Shown here one piece after another: positions 35,027-45,146 of a DNA stretch of 64,000 bases. This DNA comes from Marinagarivorans cellulosilyticus (GTDB lineage Bacteria > Pseudomonadota > Gammaproteobacteria > Pseudomonadales > Cellvibrionaceae): positions 744,001 through 808,000 of the forward strand of contig NZ_AP023086.1 of assembly GCF_021655555.1 (NCBI RefSeq), read 5' to 3'. The notes beneath the pieces are model-generated. The model did no database searches. It had not been told where the DNA came from and saw nothing but the letters and a program-made list of their open reading frames with translations. Both the position numbers and the translations under genes were made by a program. How positions within the stretch are numbered: the first letter of the stretch is position 1; each line of letters opens with the position of its first letter.

Positions 35027-36382
35027 GGGTCTTCTCCGCTTTAGTGAGGTAAAAAGAGATGCTAAGACCCGCCATATCCGTTGAAATGTAAGGTTCTCAC
35101 GCCACTACACTTAAACGAATATATGAGCCTTAACATCTCCAGCAAAATTTTGAGCCTTCCTGGTCAGCGTGTCAAACAAGTTCAGCATGACTTGGCCCTG
35201 CAAAGATTGACTATACACTGCAAGCGAGACCGTCGTTATAGAGCGATTGCCCCGTCAAGTAATGAGGCGGCCAACATCAACCGATACTTGCGCAGAACGA
35301 TCCGTGATGTCCCTTTGTGTGGCTTCGAATGCTATTTGGAAGTTGAGCTCGCTCAAGTTGTGACGACTTGCGGTAGGCGTCTAATGGAGGCTTGCGAATT
35401 TGTCGATACAGGCAATCGCTATACTCAAAGATTTTGCCAGTTGGTGAGCGGATTGTGTCGCCATATGAGTATCAGCACGGTCAGTCGGCACCTAAAGCTA
35501 CGATGGGAAACGGTGAAAAATATGGATAAATTTCACCTAGAGAAAACGTTGCCTGCACTTAATCCTGAAAAATTAATTGACTTAAAATATCTTGGGGTCG
35601 ATGAAGTCGCTAGAGCCAAAGGCCATGATTATATGACGGTGATTTATGACATGGAATCCGGTCATTTAATTGGCGTTGAGACAGGCCGTAAAGCCGAGGT
35701 GTTGACAGCGTTTCTAAAGCGCTTACCAGCACAAACCGCTGAAAACATAGAGGCGGTAGCCATGGATATGGGGCCAGCCTATCAAAAATCGGTACGCGAA
35801 TGCTTGCCTAATGCTGACATTGTTTTCGATCGGTTTCATGTGATGCAAAACTACAGTAAAGCCATGAGCAATCAGCGTAGGATCGAGTTCAGAAAGGCGG
35901 ATCGCGCAGGCAAAGAGCAGCTTAAAGGTACCCACTACCTGTTGTTAAAAAATGCCGACAAGTTAAATGATAAGCAAGCCAATAAACTCCAGACATTGCT
36001 CGAAAATAATTCCAATATCAATACACTTTATATACTCAAAGAGCAGCTCCAAGCTTTGTGGAGTGCAGGGAATTATGATGCCATGATGAATGCTTTGGAG
36101 CAGTGGTGCGACATGGCGGAACAGACGAATATGCTCTATCTCAAGAAATTTGCAAAGTCACTAAGGAAGCATAGCGTAGGCATTTGTAACTACGGAAAAC
36201 ACGGGCTGACTAGCGCCAGAATTGAAGCCGGCAATGTCAGCATTGGCATGATTCGCAAGCGAGCAAGAGGCATCAAGGATACCGAGTACTTCAAGCTAAA
36301 AATAAGGCAATCATCGATGCCTGACGAGCAATCCATGTTCTATGGAAGCCACTAGATCACCTCACTAAAGCGGAGAAGAGCC
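35027..36382 (+). mobile_element. Intact ISL3-family insertion sequence, copy 2 (1356 bp)
   Basis: The ends are inverted repeats matching at 23 of 24 positions; both include CTTCTCCGCTTTAGTGAGGT. The 8-bp target duplicate CAATTTTG occurs at 35019-35026 and 36383-36390, the length typical of ISL3 elements. One transposase gene fills the element. It is inserted in the first receiver of the hybrid kinase, opposite to its transcription. Confidence 0.95.
35123..36355 (+). CDS. ISL3-family transposase, full length
   Basis: From ATG 35123 the protein has 410 residues, normal for the family. The start MSLNISSKILSLPGQRV fits ISL3 transposases better than the TTG 42 bp upstream. The N-terminal DNA-binding region includes RDVPLCGFECYLEVELAQV and MSISTVSRHLKLRWETVK; the DDE catalytic core includes YLGVDEVARAKGHDYMTV, EAVAMDMGPAYQ and GLTSARIEAGNVSIGM. 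One Ala (RAIAPSS) replaces the Asp in copies 1 and 3; whether this affects activity is unknown. This may be the element that could mobilise the deletion derivative at 54.7 kb. Confidence 0.93.
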   Translation: MSLNISSKILSLPGQRVKQVQHDLALQRLTIHCKRDRRYRAIAPSSNEAANINRYLRRTIRDVPLCGFECYLEVELAQVVTTCGRRLMEACEFVDTGNRYTQRFCQLVSGLCRHMSISTVSRHLKLRWETVKNMDKFHLEKTLPALNPEKLIDLKYLGVDEVARAKGHDYMTVIYDMESGHLIGVETGRKAEVLTAFLKRLPAQTAENIEAVAMDMGPAYQKSVRECLPNADIVFDRFHVMQNYSKAMSNQRRIEFRKADRAGKEQLKGTHYLLLKNADKLNDKQANKLQTLLENNSNINTLYILKEQLQALWSAGNYDAMMNALEQWCDMAEQTNMLYLKKFAKSLRKHSVGICNYGKHGLTSARIEAGNVSIGMIRKRARGIKDTEYFKLKIRQSSMPDEQSMFYGSH

Positions 36383-39300
36383 CAATTTTGAATGATTAAA
36401 GCGAGGATCTGCGCGCAAGGCTTTACCCAGGTTGTAGCCATCCATATTGGGCATATGGCCATCGACAACAATGATGTCGTAAGGTGTGGCTGCATTTTTA
36501 TTGCAGCACTCAAGTGCTTGCTGGCCATCATGGGCAAGCTCGGTCGCGATGCCCCAAGATAAAAATTGCTGGCTGAATATTTCTAAATTGACTGGATGGT
36601 CATCAACAATTAAAACCCGCAATTGACTAATGTCAGATTTAGGCGTTAAAGCGTATTGCGTATCGCCTTTTAGTACAGGAATTTCCACGGTGAAAATACT
36701 GCCTACATCTATTTTAGAGGCGACTTCTATGCGGCCTTTCATTTGCGTGCATAAACGCTTACAAATGGCTAACCCTAAACCTGTGCCGCCAAAGCGGCGG
36801 GTGTTGGAGGTGTCTGCTTGTGCAAAGGATTCAAAAATGCTTTCCAGTTTATCACTGTCAATACCAATACCGGTGTCTTGAATAGATACGCGTAGAACAA
36901 ATTTGTTATGTTCACCTTTTAGAGAGGCGCGAACAATAATGTCGCCTTTTTCGGTAAATTTAAGCGCGTTACCGAGTAGGTTAATAATGATTTGCCTTAA
37001 TCGACCAGGGTCTGCAATAACCCCTTGTTCGCTGACGTGTATGGTATCTACCGATAATTTCAAGCCTTTTTCTAGAATGGGATGGCTGAGTGAGTGCACA
37101 GCGCTTTCAATTTGTTCGCGGGCGTTAAATTGTATTGCCTCTAACTCTAACTGGCCGGCTTCAATTTTAGAAAAGTCGAGAATATCATTAATGATTTGCA
37201 GCAATGAATGCGCGCTACTATCTGCGATTTCGAGTTTTCTTTGGATCGATTCTTCCAATGGCTTGCGCAGTACTAAAGATAGCATGCCCATAACACCATT
37301 AAGTGGTGTACGTATTTCGTGGCTCATTATGGCGAGGAATTCGCTTTTTGCGCGGTTTGCGGCGTCGGCGTCCACAATGGCCTTGCGAAGTTCACTTTCC
37401 ACCAGTTTACGCTCGGTAATATTAAGCATTATCGCGACAACTTTTTCTACAAAACCGTCGTCGTTGCGTATAACTTCGCCGCGCAATTCGGTAATAATCA
37501 CTTGCCCTCGAGAGCTGCGGCGGCGTAACTCTAGATTGATTGTACGAGCCACAGTGAGGTTCTCGAGAGTTGTTTCTAATAGCGCTTTAGACGGCGCATC
37601 AAGCAGGTCGAGCAGTTCGGTAAGCGAGTGTGGTATTTCGTGCTCTTGTATATCAAATAATGCGCATATGCTATTGGAGCAGGTTATTGTCTTTTCTTTT
37701 GGGTCGAGTTCCCAGTCCCACATGCCTCCGATACGCTGAGCTTCGGCTAGCCTTTTAGAAAGTTTTTCGAGTTCGTTCGCTCGTTGCTTATCAATTAGGG
37801 CAATATTTTTTAAGTCGCTAATATCGTAATTGACACCGATAATACGCGAAGGATTATTACTGTTATCGTAAATAACTTTAGCGGTTGCTTTGATGTGTCG
37901 AATGCGGTTGTTCTTAAGGCGTATTCTGAATTCGTCGACAAAAGCTAGCCGTTCGGCAATGGCATTTTCAAAATTGGCAACTGTGCGATCTAAGTCTTCT
38001 GGCAATACAGAATTTTTCCAATCTAAAAATGTGCCGCCAAATTCACTGGGTAGTATTTCATAGAGCTGGTGCATTTGCTCATCCCACGTTAATACGCCAG
38101 ATTTAAAATCGAGGGACCAAATGCCTATTTGAGAAACTTGTGTAGCTAGTGAAAGCTGATACCGGCTGTTTTCTAAGTCAGCTTGCGCTTGTTTAAGTGC
38201 GGTGATGTCCGAGCGAATGGATATATAGTGCGTTGTTTTTCCGCTGTCGTCTTTTAGGGCTGCTATGGTGCTAGCCACCCAATATATCTCGCCGTTTTTG
38301 GTTCTGTTGCATATATCGCCCTTCCATAAGCCATCAAGTTGAATCGACTTATAAAAGCTATCCCAAAAAAACTTTGCGTGGTGACCAGAATTAAGAATTC
38401 GGTGGTTCTTGCCAATAAGCTCATCTAGGCTGTAACCACTGATTTTTTGAAAAGCATCGTTGGCATAAGTAATAATGCCCGCATTGTCAGTAATTGAAAC
38501 AATGGCATGCTGATCAATAATAAAATTTCGCTCTTTAAGTTTTGTCAGCGCGTGCTCTGCTTCTTGGTTGCTACTTTTTAACTCTTGAGTGCGTGCAGCA
38601 ACAATGCCTTCTAGGTTGTCGTTTGTTGCTTGCATAGCAAGCATCATGCGTTGGTGGGCGCGTAGCCATACGGTCGTGAGTATGATGACAAATAAACACA
38701 GGATCGAAATTGCAATGATCATGAGTTTGCGCAGCCAATAATAATTCGCGAGAGCTTGCTCTTTGGATTGCTCGGCAATAATGCCTATGCCTAACTCATC
38801 ACTCCATAAACCTGCCCCAAGAACTTGTTGCCCAAGTAAATTTTGGTAAGGTCTGCTGTGTCGAATAAGAATGCGTTCTGGGGCGCTGTCGATAACATCC
38901 GAGGCCATTTGGGTTAGTTGAGGCTCGCTGGGTGCTGAGGTGAGTTGTTGCGGCGCGGATGCGGTAAGCGATAGCACGGCTTGCTCGTTGGTTTGGAGTA
39001 GCCCGTTTTGATAAAACAGCTCGTTGCCAAGCGGCTCAGATACCAACTGCCCTGCAGTATTAATACTGTATATATCTAATCCTGGAAGGCTTTTGCTATT
39101 TTTTTGCAGGGCTGAAAAGGTTTTGCTTGGATCGATGCGTTCGGTAAAGAGGGCGATGGTTGCGCCTTTGATATTTTTAATCGGTGCAACAAAAAAAGCA
39201 CTGGCCGGCACTGCTTTTCCTTTAATATTTTTTTGCCCTTTAATTGCAACATCGGAAGGGATAGGGGCAATAAACTGTGGTACGCCTTCTAGCGCGCGAT

Positions 39301-39880
39301 CAAACTGCAGGGTACGGTGTTGCAGGATAAGGTTTTTTATACCGATATTCTCGTCGCGTAACGAAGCAATATTGGTCCCGTCACGTGCAACTATAAAAAA
39401 GCCCTTGTCGCTTCCAAATGTTGCTCGATTATCGAGAAAGTATTGTCTTAAGGCGTTTAGGTTGCTACCGAACAAATTGCTATTACTCTCGTATAGCGAT
39501 ACTTGTGCTTGCAGCAGAGTGTTGAGTTTGGGCGTTATGGTTAGGCGCTCAAGGGTGGCGGTATTGGTGTCTTTCCAGTACAGCAAGGTTTGTTCTGTTT
39601 GTTGAAGCGCCAAGCCGAGGTTTTGCTGCGTATTTGCTAACTGAACGGTTTTTACCTTGCCGATAGTCAAGGCACCAATTAATAGCGCTAGCGCAATGAC
39701 CGACGTGGTAAATATGAGTGCTTTAGTGCTCATATCTAAGCTCACATCGTGGTATGGCTGTTCTTGTGCCCCTTGAACTCGCAATGTGGATATTAGGGCA
39801 TTTTTGTAGTCTGATTCCTGCATAGCACGCCTGAGGTTTTGCCCTCTCGTAATTACCGAGAAGGAAAGGGCTTTACCCAC

Positions 39881-40300
39881 GTAGCATTAACTTTTGGCCC
39901 AGAATCGCTTCGCTGCTTATATAGCAGCATTTCTTCTATAACTGCATTTCTAGCGTCGTACTCAATCTTTCTGGATCTCATCTAGAATTCCCTAGTATCA
40001 ATCCAAAAAATTCTCCGTTCAACGCTATAAATACCACTCTAAAAGTTCCTGGGCAGAAAACCTAATGCAGCGTTAGGGTTTATATATCGCAGCGCTATAT
40101 AAATGGCTGTCAAATATGCCTTATAGGGCTTACGTTATTGATTTTTTAAAGTATATGACTTGTTTTGAGTATAGACACTCAAGAAAACAGTGCAGATAAG
40201 TTTAAGCCGCTGCTTAAGGTGTGTCGAGATTAAACCTTGAGGGTCAACTTGAAGGTCAAAAAGATGCGTAGACTTTGATGGATAGCGGTTTGCCAGGTAC
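39881..40300. other. AT-rich gap between hybrid kinase and cold-shock gene
   Basis: No gene is seen in ~420 bp. It should hold the promoter of the signalling operon (toward lower coordinates). A partial palindrome TATATATCGCAGCGCTATAT lies near 40080-40100. Confidence 0.35.
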
Positions 40301-40330
40301 AAAAAAACCCGCATAAAAAGCGGGCTTTTT
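40301..40330 (-). terminator. Terminator of the cold-shock gene
   Basis: AAAAAAACCCGC-ataaaaa-GCGGGCTTTTT lies 22 bp after the minus-strand csp stop codon and can work in both directions. Confidence 0.75.
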
Positions 40331-40351
40331 ATAGACGCACATAAAAACGAC

Positions 40352-40561
40352 TTAGATAACTTCGACGTTTTCAGCTTGTGGGCCTTTTTGGCCAGTGCCT
40401 TCTGTGAAGGTTACTGCTTGGCCTTCTTTCAGGGTTTTAAAACCGCTGCCTTGAATACTGCTAAAGTGCACAAACAAATCAGCGCCGCCATCGCGGCTGA
40501 TGAAACCATAACCCTTGCTTTCGTTAAACCATTTAACGCTACCGGTGATCTTGTCAGACAT
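40352..40561 (-). CDS. CspA-family cold-shock protein
   Basis: The 69-residue single-stranded nucleic-acid-binding protein has both RNP motifs: KGYGFISR (residues ~16-23) and DLFVHFSSI (~28-36). It would act as an RNA chaperone. Length and sequence are standard. The long upstream gap could carry the cold-responsive 5' UTR seen in the family, but I cannot show it. Which csp paralogue it is cannot be said. Confidence 0.95.
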   Translation of the reverse strand: MSDKITGSVKWFNESKGYGFISRDGGADLFVHFSSIQGSGFKTLKEGQAVTFTEGTGQKGPQAENVEVI

Positions 40562-40935
40562 TGTAACTTTCAGACCTTTGTTGAATAAAAATAACCATGG
40601 CCTGCAGAACTACAATGCCATGTAACGGAGCACGTTAGTTCAGAATTGTGACTATACAATGACAACGTAACACATGATTACATAACACTTGTTAATCGTT
40701 TTGGCGGCAATAGTCAGGATCGCCCTTATTGCCACCCCGTTGCGTACCGTGGCAATGATTGTGCAGCGGTTCGCAAAGGTTTGTTTCGTCACCGGCGCTG
40801 AATTAGCGGGCACCACAAATTGTGTAATAGATCGAATTAAGGGTCAACAGCTGAAAAGGGTTAAATTGCAAGCTGTTTTTTAAAACGGCGCATAAAATCT
40901 TTTTCCGTGACTTTATGCCCCGTTGGTGGCGGGTT
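40562..40935. other. Gap upstream of the cold-shock gene with no recognised gene
   Basis: This holds the csp promoter and leader on the minus strand and the 3' flank of the DUF3806 gene. Open frames here have no family features and look like chance. Confidence 0.4.
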
Positions 40936-41511
40936 TTAAAGGTAGGGCACAATAATTGTGCGCTTTTTGCCGTAATCTTTTTGTGGTTTTTCGGGTTCTT
41001 CTGGGACGCTGTAAGGCAGCTTTGGGCCAACACCAGACATTAGGTCTAAGCCTTTTTGGTAAACGCGTTCAACATCGTGTTCTGTCGTTACGCGCAAGCG
41101 CCGGGTAAACATTGAAATCGGAAATACGCAGTGTTCTGTTTTGGGTAAGCAAACGCCGTGGCTGCGGCCTTGCTTATCTTTATATTCGCGCCACTGCCAG
41201 CCTTTTTCGGCTACATAAATATCGCCAAAAGCAATACCGATGGCTCGGTGTTTATCGACTTCATAAATGGTGACATGTTGGCCATCCAGTATGCGTTGGA
41301 GCAACGCAATATCCATTTTGTTGTGTCGCAACCGTGTACCAAAGTTTTCGCGGCCCAAGTTATCGACGACTTGGCGCTGCTTTTCAAAGTACTTTTTGTC
41401 GATCCAACTTAGCTCGCTAAGCGTGACATCGTTGTTGGTTTCGTCGGCGTGGGAGTCGGTGGTATATAGCGCAAGCAGCAGTGCGCTAAGGGGCAAAATT
41501 GTTTTTAACAT
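40936..41511 (-). CDS. Periplasmic DUF3806-family protein
   Basis: ATG 41511 has GAGG 7 nt upstream and yields 191 residues with a signal peptide (MLKTILPLSALLLALYTTDS, cut after SHA). The mature part contains LGRENFGTRLRHNKMDIALL, IGIAFGDIYVAEKGWQWREY and CLPKTEHCVFPISMFTRRLR, matching the uncharacterised DUF3806 family. The two cysteines could form a disulfide. It starts 8 bp after the stop of the GltB-like gene and is probably co-transcribed. Function unknown. Confidence 0.7.
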   Translation of the reverse strand: MLKTILPLSALLLALYTTDSHADETNNDVTLSELSWIDKKYFEKQRQVVDNLGRENFGTRLRHNKMDIALLQRILDGQHVTIYEVDKHRAIGIAFGDIYVAEKGWQWREYKDKQGRSHGVCLPKTEHCVFPISMFTRRLRVTTEHDVERVYQKGLDLMSGVGPKLPYSVPEEPEKPQKDYGKKRTIIVPYL

Positions 41512-41519
41512 TTCAAACC

Positions 41520-43043
41520 TCAATGGGTGTCACTGACATGTTTTATAGGCTCGGGGTAAACATCCGATAGGAGTGTTGAGCGACCCGCTTCGTTAATAAT
41601 GCGCACATGTTGGCGCGTTAGTTTGCGGGCATGTGCAGCGCCGCAACTGTGGGCAATCATTTCCACTTCTTTGACTAGCTCTTGGTGATAGTTAGCGACA
41701 CGGTTTGCTTTGTTGTGTGGATCCAGCCCCTTTTGTAGACGCTCATTGTGCGTAGTAATTCCCGTAGGGCAAGTATTTTGGTGGCATTGCATGGCTTGTA
41801 TGCAACCCAGAGAAAACATAAAACCGCGCGCAGACACCACAAAGTCGGCGCCGGTTGCCATGGCACGGGCGGCGGTGGAGGGCGTCACTAATTTGCCGCC
41901 GGCAATCACGGCGATGCGCTCGCGCAGGCCAAAGCGTTTTAGTTCATCAACGACAAAAGGCAAGCTTTCCATCAGCGGCAAGCCCATATGGTCCATTAGC
42001 GATTGCGGCGCGGCTCCGGTTCCGCCTTCGGCGCCGTCGAGGGTGATAAAGTCGGGTACTTGCTCGCTGGGTAATTTGGCCATATAGGCGCATAGGTCGG
42101 TGAACCACTGTGTGCTGCCCAAAACGGTTTTGAACCCTACGGGTTTGCCTGTAATGTCGCGAATATCATCTAAGCGATCAATAAGTTCCTGAATATTTTC
42201 GATATCGCGATGGCGATTTGGGCTGATAGACGCTTGGCCCTCTGGGATACCGCGAATAGCTGCAATTTCGGCGCTGACTTTGGTGGCGGGTAAAATGCCG
42301 CCTTTGCCGGGCTTGGCACCTTGGCTGAGCTTTAGCTCGAACATACGCACCTGAGGTTTTTCGGCCAAGCTTTTGAGTTTAGCTGGGCACAGGTTGCCTT
42401 CTTCGTCGCGCACGCCGTATTTGGCGGTACCAATTTGATAAACAATGTCGCAGTTACCGGCTAAATGGTATGGGCTCAAACCGCCTTCCCCCGTGTTTAA
42501 CCAGCAGCCGGCCTTGGCGGCGCCGTGGGATAATGCTGTGATAGCAGGGGATGACAACGCGCCAAAGCTCATGCCTGATATGTTAATAAATGAAGGCGCT
42601 GCATAAGGGTATTGGCACAGTGGGCCAATTACGCGGGCAGTGGTTTTGAGGGTGTGTTCTTCTAGCAGTGCGAAGCCTGCGTTGGTGAAGTGAATGTCGC
42701 CAGCTTGCGTAAGTGACCGGGTTGAGCCAAACGCTACGCTGGTGCTCACATTTTTAGCGGCCCTGTAAACCCAAGAGCGGGTTGCGCGGTTGAAGGGGAG
42801 CTCTTCGCGGTCTAGGGCAAAAAAGTATTGCCGAAAGAATTCGCCCAAGTGCTCAAAAAAGTACCGGAAGCGGCCAATGACGGGGTAGTTCCTGCGAATC
42901 GTATGACGGGTTTGGCGGATATCAATAATGTAAAGTGCGATAATTGTCAGCAGAAACAAGCCCACGGCCACGATAAATAAGGCCGCAAAGAAGTTGAGTG
43001 TGCTGTGAATGTAACTATCGATCATAGTGGCAAGCCTGCGCAT
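41520..43043 (-). CDS. FMN-binding glutamate synthase-family protein
   Basis: The 507-residue protein begins with one or two membrane helices (residues ~15-40) and then carries the FMN/Fe-S synthase domain of glutamate synthase (~85-480). Signature pieces are SGMSFGALSSPAITALSHGA, GGLSPYH, LKLSQGAKPGKGGILP, ITLDGAEGGTGAAP and the cluster cysteines in CIQAMQCHQNTCPTGI. It lacks the glutaminase and C-terminal GXGXG domains of GltB, so a different physiological reaction from GOGAT is likely in this membrane-anchored group. ATG 43025 is an alternative start. Confidence 0.9.
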   Translation of the reverse strand: MRRLATMIDSYIHSTLNFFAALFIVAVGLFLLTIIALYIIDIRQTRHTIRRNYPVIGRFRYFFEHLGEFFRQYFFALDREELPFNRATRSWVYRAAKNVSTSVAFGSTRSLTQAGDIHFTNAGFALLEEHTLKTTARVIGPLCQYPYAAPSFINISGMSFGALSSPAITALSHGAAKAGCWLNTGEGGLSPYHLAGNCDIVYQIGTAKYGVRDEEGNLCPAKLKSLAEKPQVRMFELKLSQGAKPGKGGILPATKVSAEIAAIRGIPEGQASISPNRHRDIENIQELIDRLDDIRDITGKPVGFKTVLGSTQWFTDLCAYMAKLPSEQVPDFITLDGAEGGTGAAPQSLMDHMGLPLMESLPFVVDELKRFGLRERIAVIAGGKLVTPSTAARAMATGADFVVSARGFMFSLGCIQAMQCHQNTCPTGITTHNERLQKGLDPHNKANRVANYHQELVKEVEMIAHSCGAAHARKLTRQHVRIINEAGRSTLLSDVYPEPIKHVSDTH

Positions 43044-43164
43044 TTCGGTAAAATACGCGCAGTATAGTGTGTGCCCGATGTGGTGTCTTGGCTGTACTTG
43101 TATTCGCGTACGTGTACAGGCGCGGCCGATCTACACACAAATCTAAAATACTTCAATTGCAAAT

Positions 43165-43482
43165 GTGAATAGCTTAATGACCTTAAATACTAAAACACTG
43201 TTGTTATTGGCCGGGTGGATATTGGCTGGTTTGGCATCGGTTGCCTTGATTGCGCAGCATATGAAGTGGAGCGAGCAGCAAGCGCGCTGGCAAACTGAGC
43301 TGGGACAGCAACAGCAGCGGGTGGTCGAGTTAGAGTTAATCATTGCAGAGCTTCATACCGATATTGACGAAAGCGGCCCCACAATTTCCGAAACCGCAAC
43401 CAAAACCGGCTCTGCCATTTCTAATGTCTTTGACCGTGTTCGCAGTAGCTTTTCACGCGGCGGTGTACCTTCAGACGAATAA
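43165..43482 (+). CDS. Small single-helix coiled-coil membrane protein
   Basis: The ~105-residue protein has one helix (LLLLAGWILAGLASVALIAQ, ~13-32), then a coiled coil (WSEQQARWQTELGQQQQRVV onward) and a polar tail (FDRVRSSFSRGGVPSDE). Start is GTG 43165 or ATG 43177. It precedes the LPMO-like gene by 38 bp and may share its transcript. I do not recognise a family. Confidence 0.55.
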   Translation: MNSLMTLNTKTLLLLAGWILAGLASVALIAQHMKWSEQQARWQTELGQQQQRVVELELIIAELHTDIDESGPTISETATKTGSAISNVFDRVRSSFSRGGVPSDE

Positions 43483-43520
43483 GTGCACGCTAGTAACACC
43501 TCTAAATAACCTCAATAGGC

Positions 43521-45056
43521 ATGATTATGTTTGTAGCATCTAATTCACGTTGGCTTTGGCCTTTGAGTGCAGTATTCACTTTGGCCGTAAGCTTAATTGC
43601 TGTGGATGCTTCTGCACATGCGCGCTGGCTACCCGATGGCACTACGCCTGGGCGAAATAATAATGCCAATATTAAATCGGGCCCGTGTGGTGTGGCGCGG
43701 ACTAACACACCAGCCGTGTTTAAAGCGGGCGAAACCATTACCTTGCAGTGGGAATCCACCATCCACCACCAAGGCTATTTTCGCATTGCCTTTTCGCCGG
43801 CAGGCGATGCGGGCTTTGATCAGCATGTATTGCTCGATAATATTCAAGAGTTCGATAACCGTTACACCGGCGAATACAGTGCCCAAGTCACTTTGCCCGA
43901 CGAGCCTTGTGATGACTGCACTTTGCAGATGATCCAAGTAATGTTGGATCGAACTCCGCCAACTAATTACTACTCGTGTGCGGATATTCAGCTAGTGGCC
44001 GATGCAGCATCCGACAGCATGCCGCCAGCACCGGTTAGTAATTTTGAAGAGGCGCGCGGGCTACCTGATTTACGCGTGAGCTGGATAAACCCTCGCGAGG
44101 ATTTTGCGGGTGTTGTGGTATTGCATACTGCTACTTCCTCGGGCTCATTCGAAGACGCGCCTTCGTCGGGTACTGCGTACCAACAAGGCGATGTAATAGG
44201 CGGTAGCCGAGTTGTCTACGTGGGTGGTGCTCAAGCTGCTGATTTATCGGCAATTGCGTCGGGCGATCAGTTGCGTGTATACGCTTTTGATATGGCTTAT
44301 AACTATAGCGCTGCAGCTTCGCTGAGCGTAAAACCCTCGGCGGCAGAGCTTGCCGAGCCTCCATTGGTCACATTAATTCCTGAGCAGCTAGGGCAGCCGA
44401 GCGCATCAATGGTTTATGCGGCAGATGGCTTGTTGCTGGTGCAGGCTAATGTTGTGGCCGGTCAATCCAATGGGGATATCTTTACGCAGTGGTCTGTTGG
44501 GCCTAGCCTGCAAACCTTTGTAGCCGAAGAGGCATTTCAAGTCACCCTAGACCCTGTTAATCATGCCGATGAGGATGTGCAGCTTGAAATCGTTGTGACC
44601 GACTCGTTACACCCGCCGAATGTGGTTTCGCAGTCTTTCGATTTTCGCGTTCACCCTGGTAGTTATTACCAATACCGCGTTGTCCTAATGCAGCAGGGGC
44701 AAGTTGTTTCCACCATCAATGCCAATAATGGCCCTGCGCAGGCCCGTATAATGTTTACCGGCGAAACCCCCAGTGATGTGGCAAGTTGGCGTGTAAGCTG
44801 GCAGCACGATATTCCCAATGCCACAGAAGAGCCTTTGGCGCTTAGTTTTACCCCCACAGCTAGCGCAAGTTTTAGCGTTAGCGCGCAGGTTTTTACCCCG
44901 ACAGCACCAGCCGGCCCAGAAGAAGCTATAACCGTTAAGGTAAGCAAACCCGTCAAACTCGGTGCATTGAGTGGGGGGATAGCAATGCTGCTACCGCTAT
45001 TGCTACTGGTGCAGTTATGGCTTCGCCGACGAGTGCGATTGCAAGGCGCCGCGTAA
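43521..45056 (+). CDS. LPMO-like (SCE4755-type) secreted protein with C-terminal anchor
   Basis: The 511-residue protein has a signal peptide predicted to cleave at DASA/HARW, leaving His as residue 1 of the mature chain, as copper-dependent polysaccharide monooxygenases need. A second candidate brace histidine lies in ESTIHHQGYFRIAFSP. The LPMO-like domain (~33-165) has paired cysteines (GPCGVAR, EPCDDCTLQ, YYSCADI). Fibronectin/Ig-like regions follow, then a membrane helix (GGIAMLLPLLLLVQLW) and arginine-rich end. It would be tethered to the surface or membrane. Substrate and true oxidase activity are unproven; the family name is from memory. Confidence 0.65.
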   Translation: MIMFVASNSRWLWPLSAVFTLAVSLIAVDASAHARWLPDGTTPGRNNNANIKSGPCGVARTNTPAVFKAGETITLQWESTIHHQGYFRIAFSPAGDAGFDQHVLLDNIQEFDNRYTGEYSAQVTLPDEPCDDCTLQMIQVMLDRTPPTNYYSCADIQLVADAASDSMPPAPVSNFEEARGLPDLRVSWINPREDFAGVVVLHTATSSGSFEDAPSSGTAYQQGDVIGGSRVVYVGGAQAADLSAIASGDQLRVYAFDMAYNYSAAASLSVKPSAAELAEPPLVTLIPEQLGQPSASMVYAADGLLLVQANVVAGQSNGDIFTQWSVGPSLQTFVAEEAFQVTLDPVNHADEDVQLEIVVTDSLHPPNVVSQSFDFRVHPGSYYQYRVVLMQQGQVVSTINANNGPAQARIMFTGETPSDVASWRVSWQHDIPNATEEPLALSFTPTASASFSVSAQVFTPTAPAGPEEAITVKVSKPVKLGALSGGIAMLLPLLLLVQLWLRRRVRLQGAA

Positions 45057-45146
45057 AACGTTAGATTGCCCACCTTTACTTGGCCTACCCTAGGGTAGGC
45101 GCTTCTTTATTTTGCGCTTAGCGCCCTTACGTTTGGAGTATTTCCT

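Larger units (their letters stand above)
34389..39823 (-). pseudogene. Hybrid sensor histidine kinase gene, split by an IS
   Basis: The pieces 39823-36383 and 35026-34389 form one gene interrupted at codon HSKL of the first receiver. The N-terminal piece has a helix (~35-55 from M at 39823), a periplasmic Cache-like sensor, a second helix, three PAS domains (ISGYSLDELIGKNHRILNSG marks the first), HisKA (FLAIMSHEIRTPLNGVMGML), HATPase_c (DTGIGIDSDKLESIFESFAQ) and half of REC1 (IIVVDGHMPNMDGYN). The distal piece carries the rest of REC1 (NGYLTKPVA) and a whole REC2 (LRILLVEDNPVNQAVIKDML, VLMDCQMPELNGYE). Removing the IS and one 8-bp duplicate rejoins the frame exactly. ATG 39823 is preferred to the upstream GTG at 39880. 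Confidence 0.9.

Noticed and set aside
36903..37739. 278-codon plus-strand ORF opposite the hybrid kinase
   Set aside because: It is antisense to conserved PAS, HisKA and HATPase motifs, is rich in Ser/Arg/Ile as a shadow frame would be, and has no recognisable domain.
39024..39605. 193-codon plus-strand ORF opposite the hybrid kinase sensor domain
   Set aside because: Antisense to the periplasmic domain; cysteine- and arginine-rich composition typical of a shadow frame.
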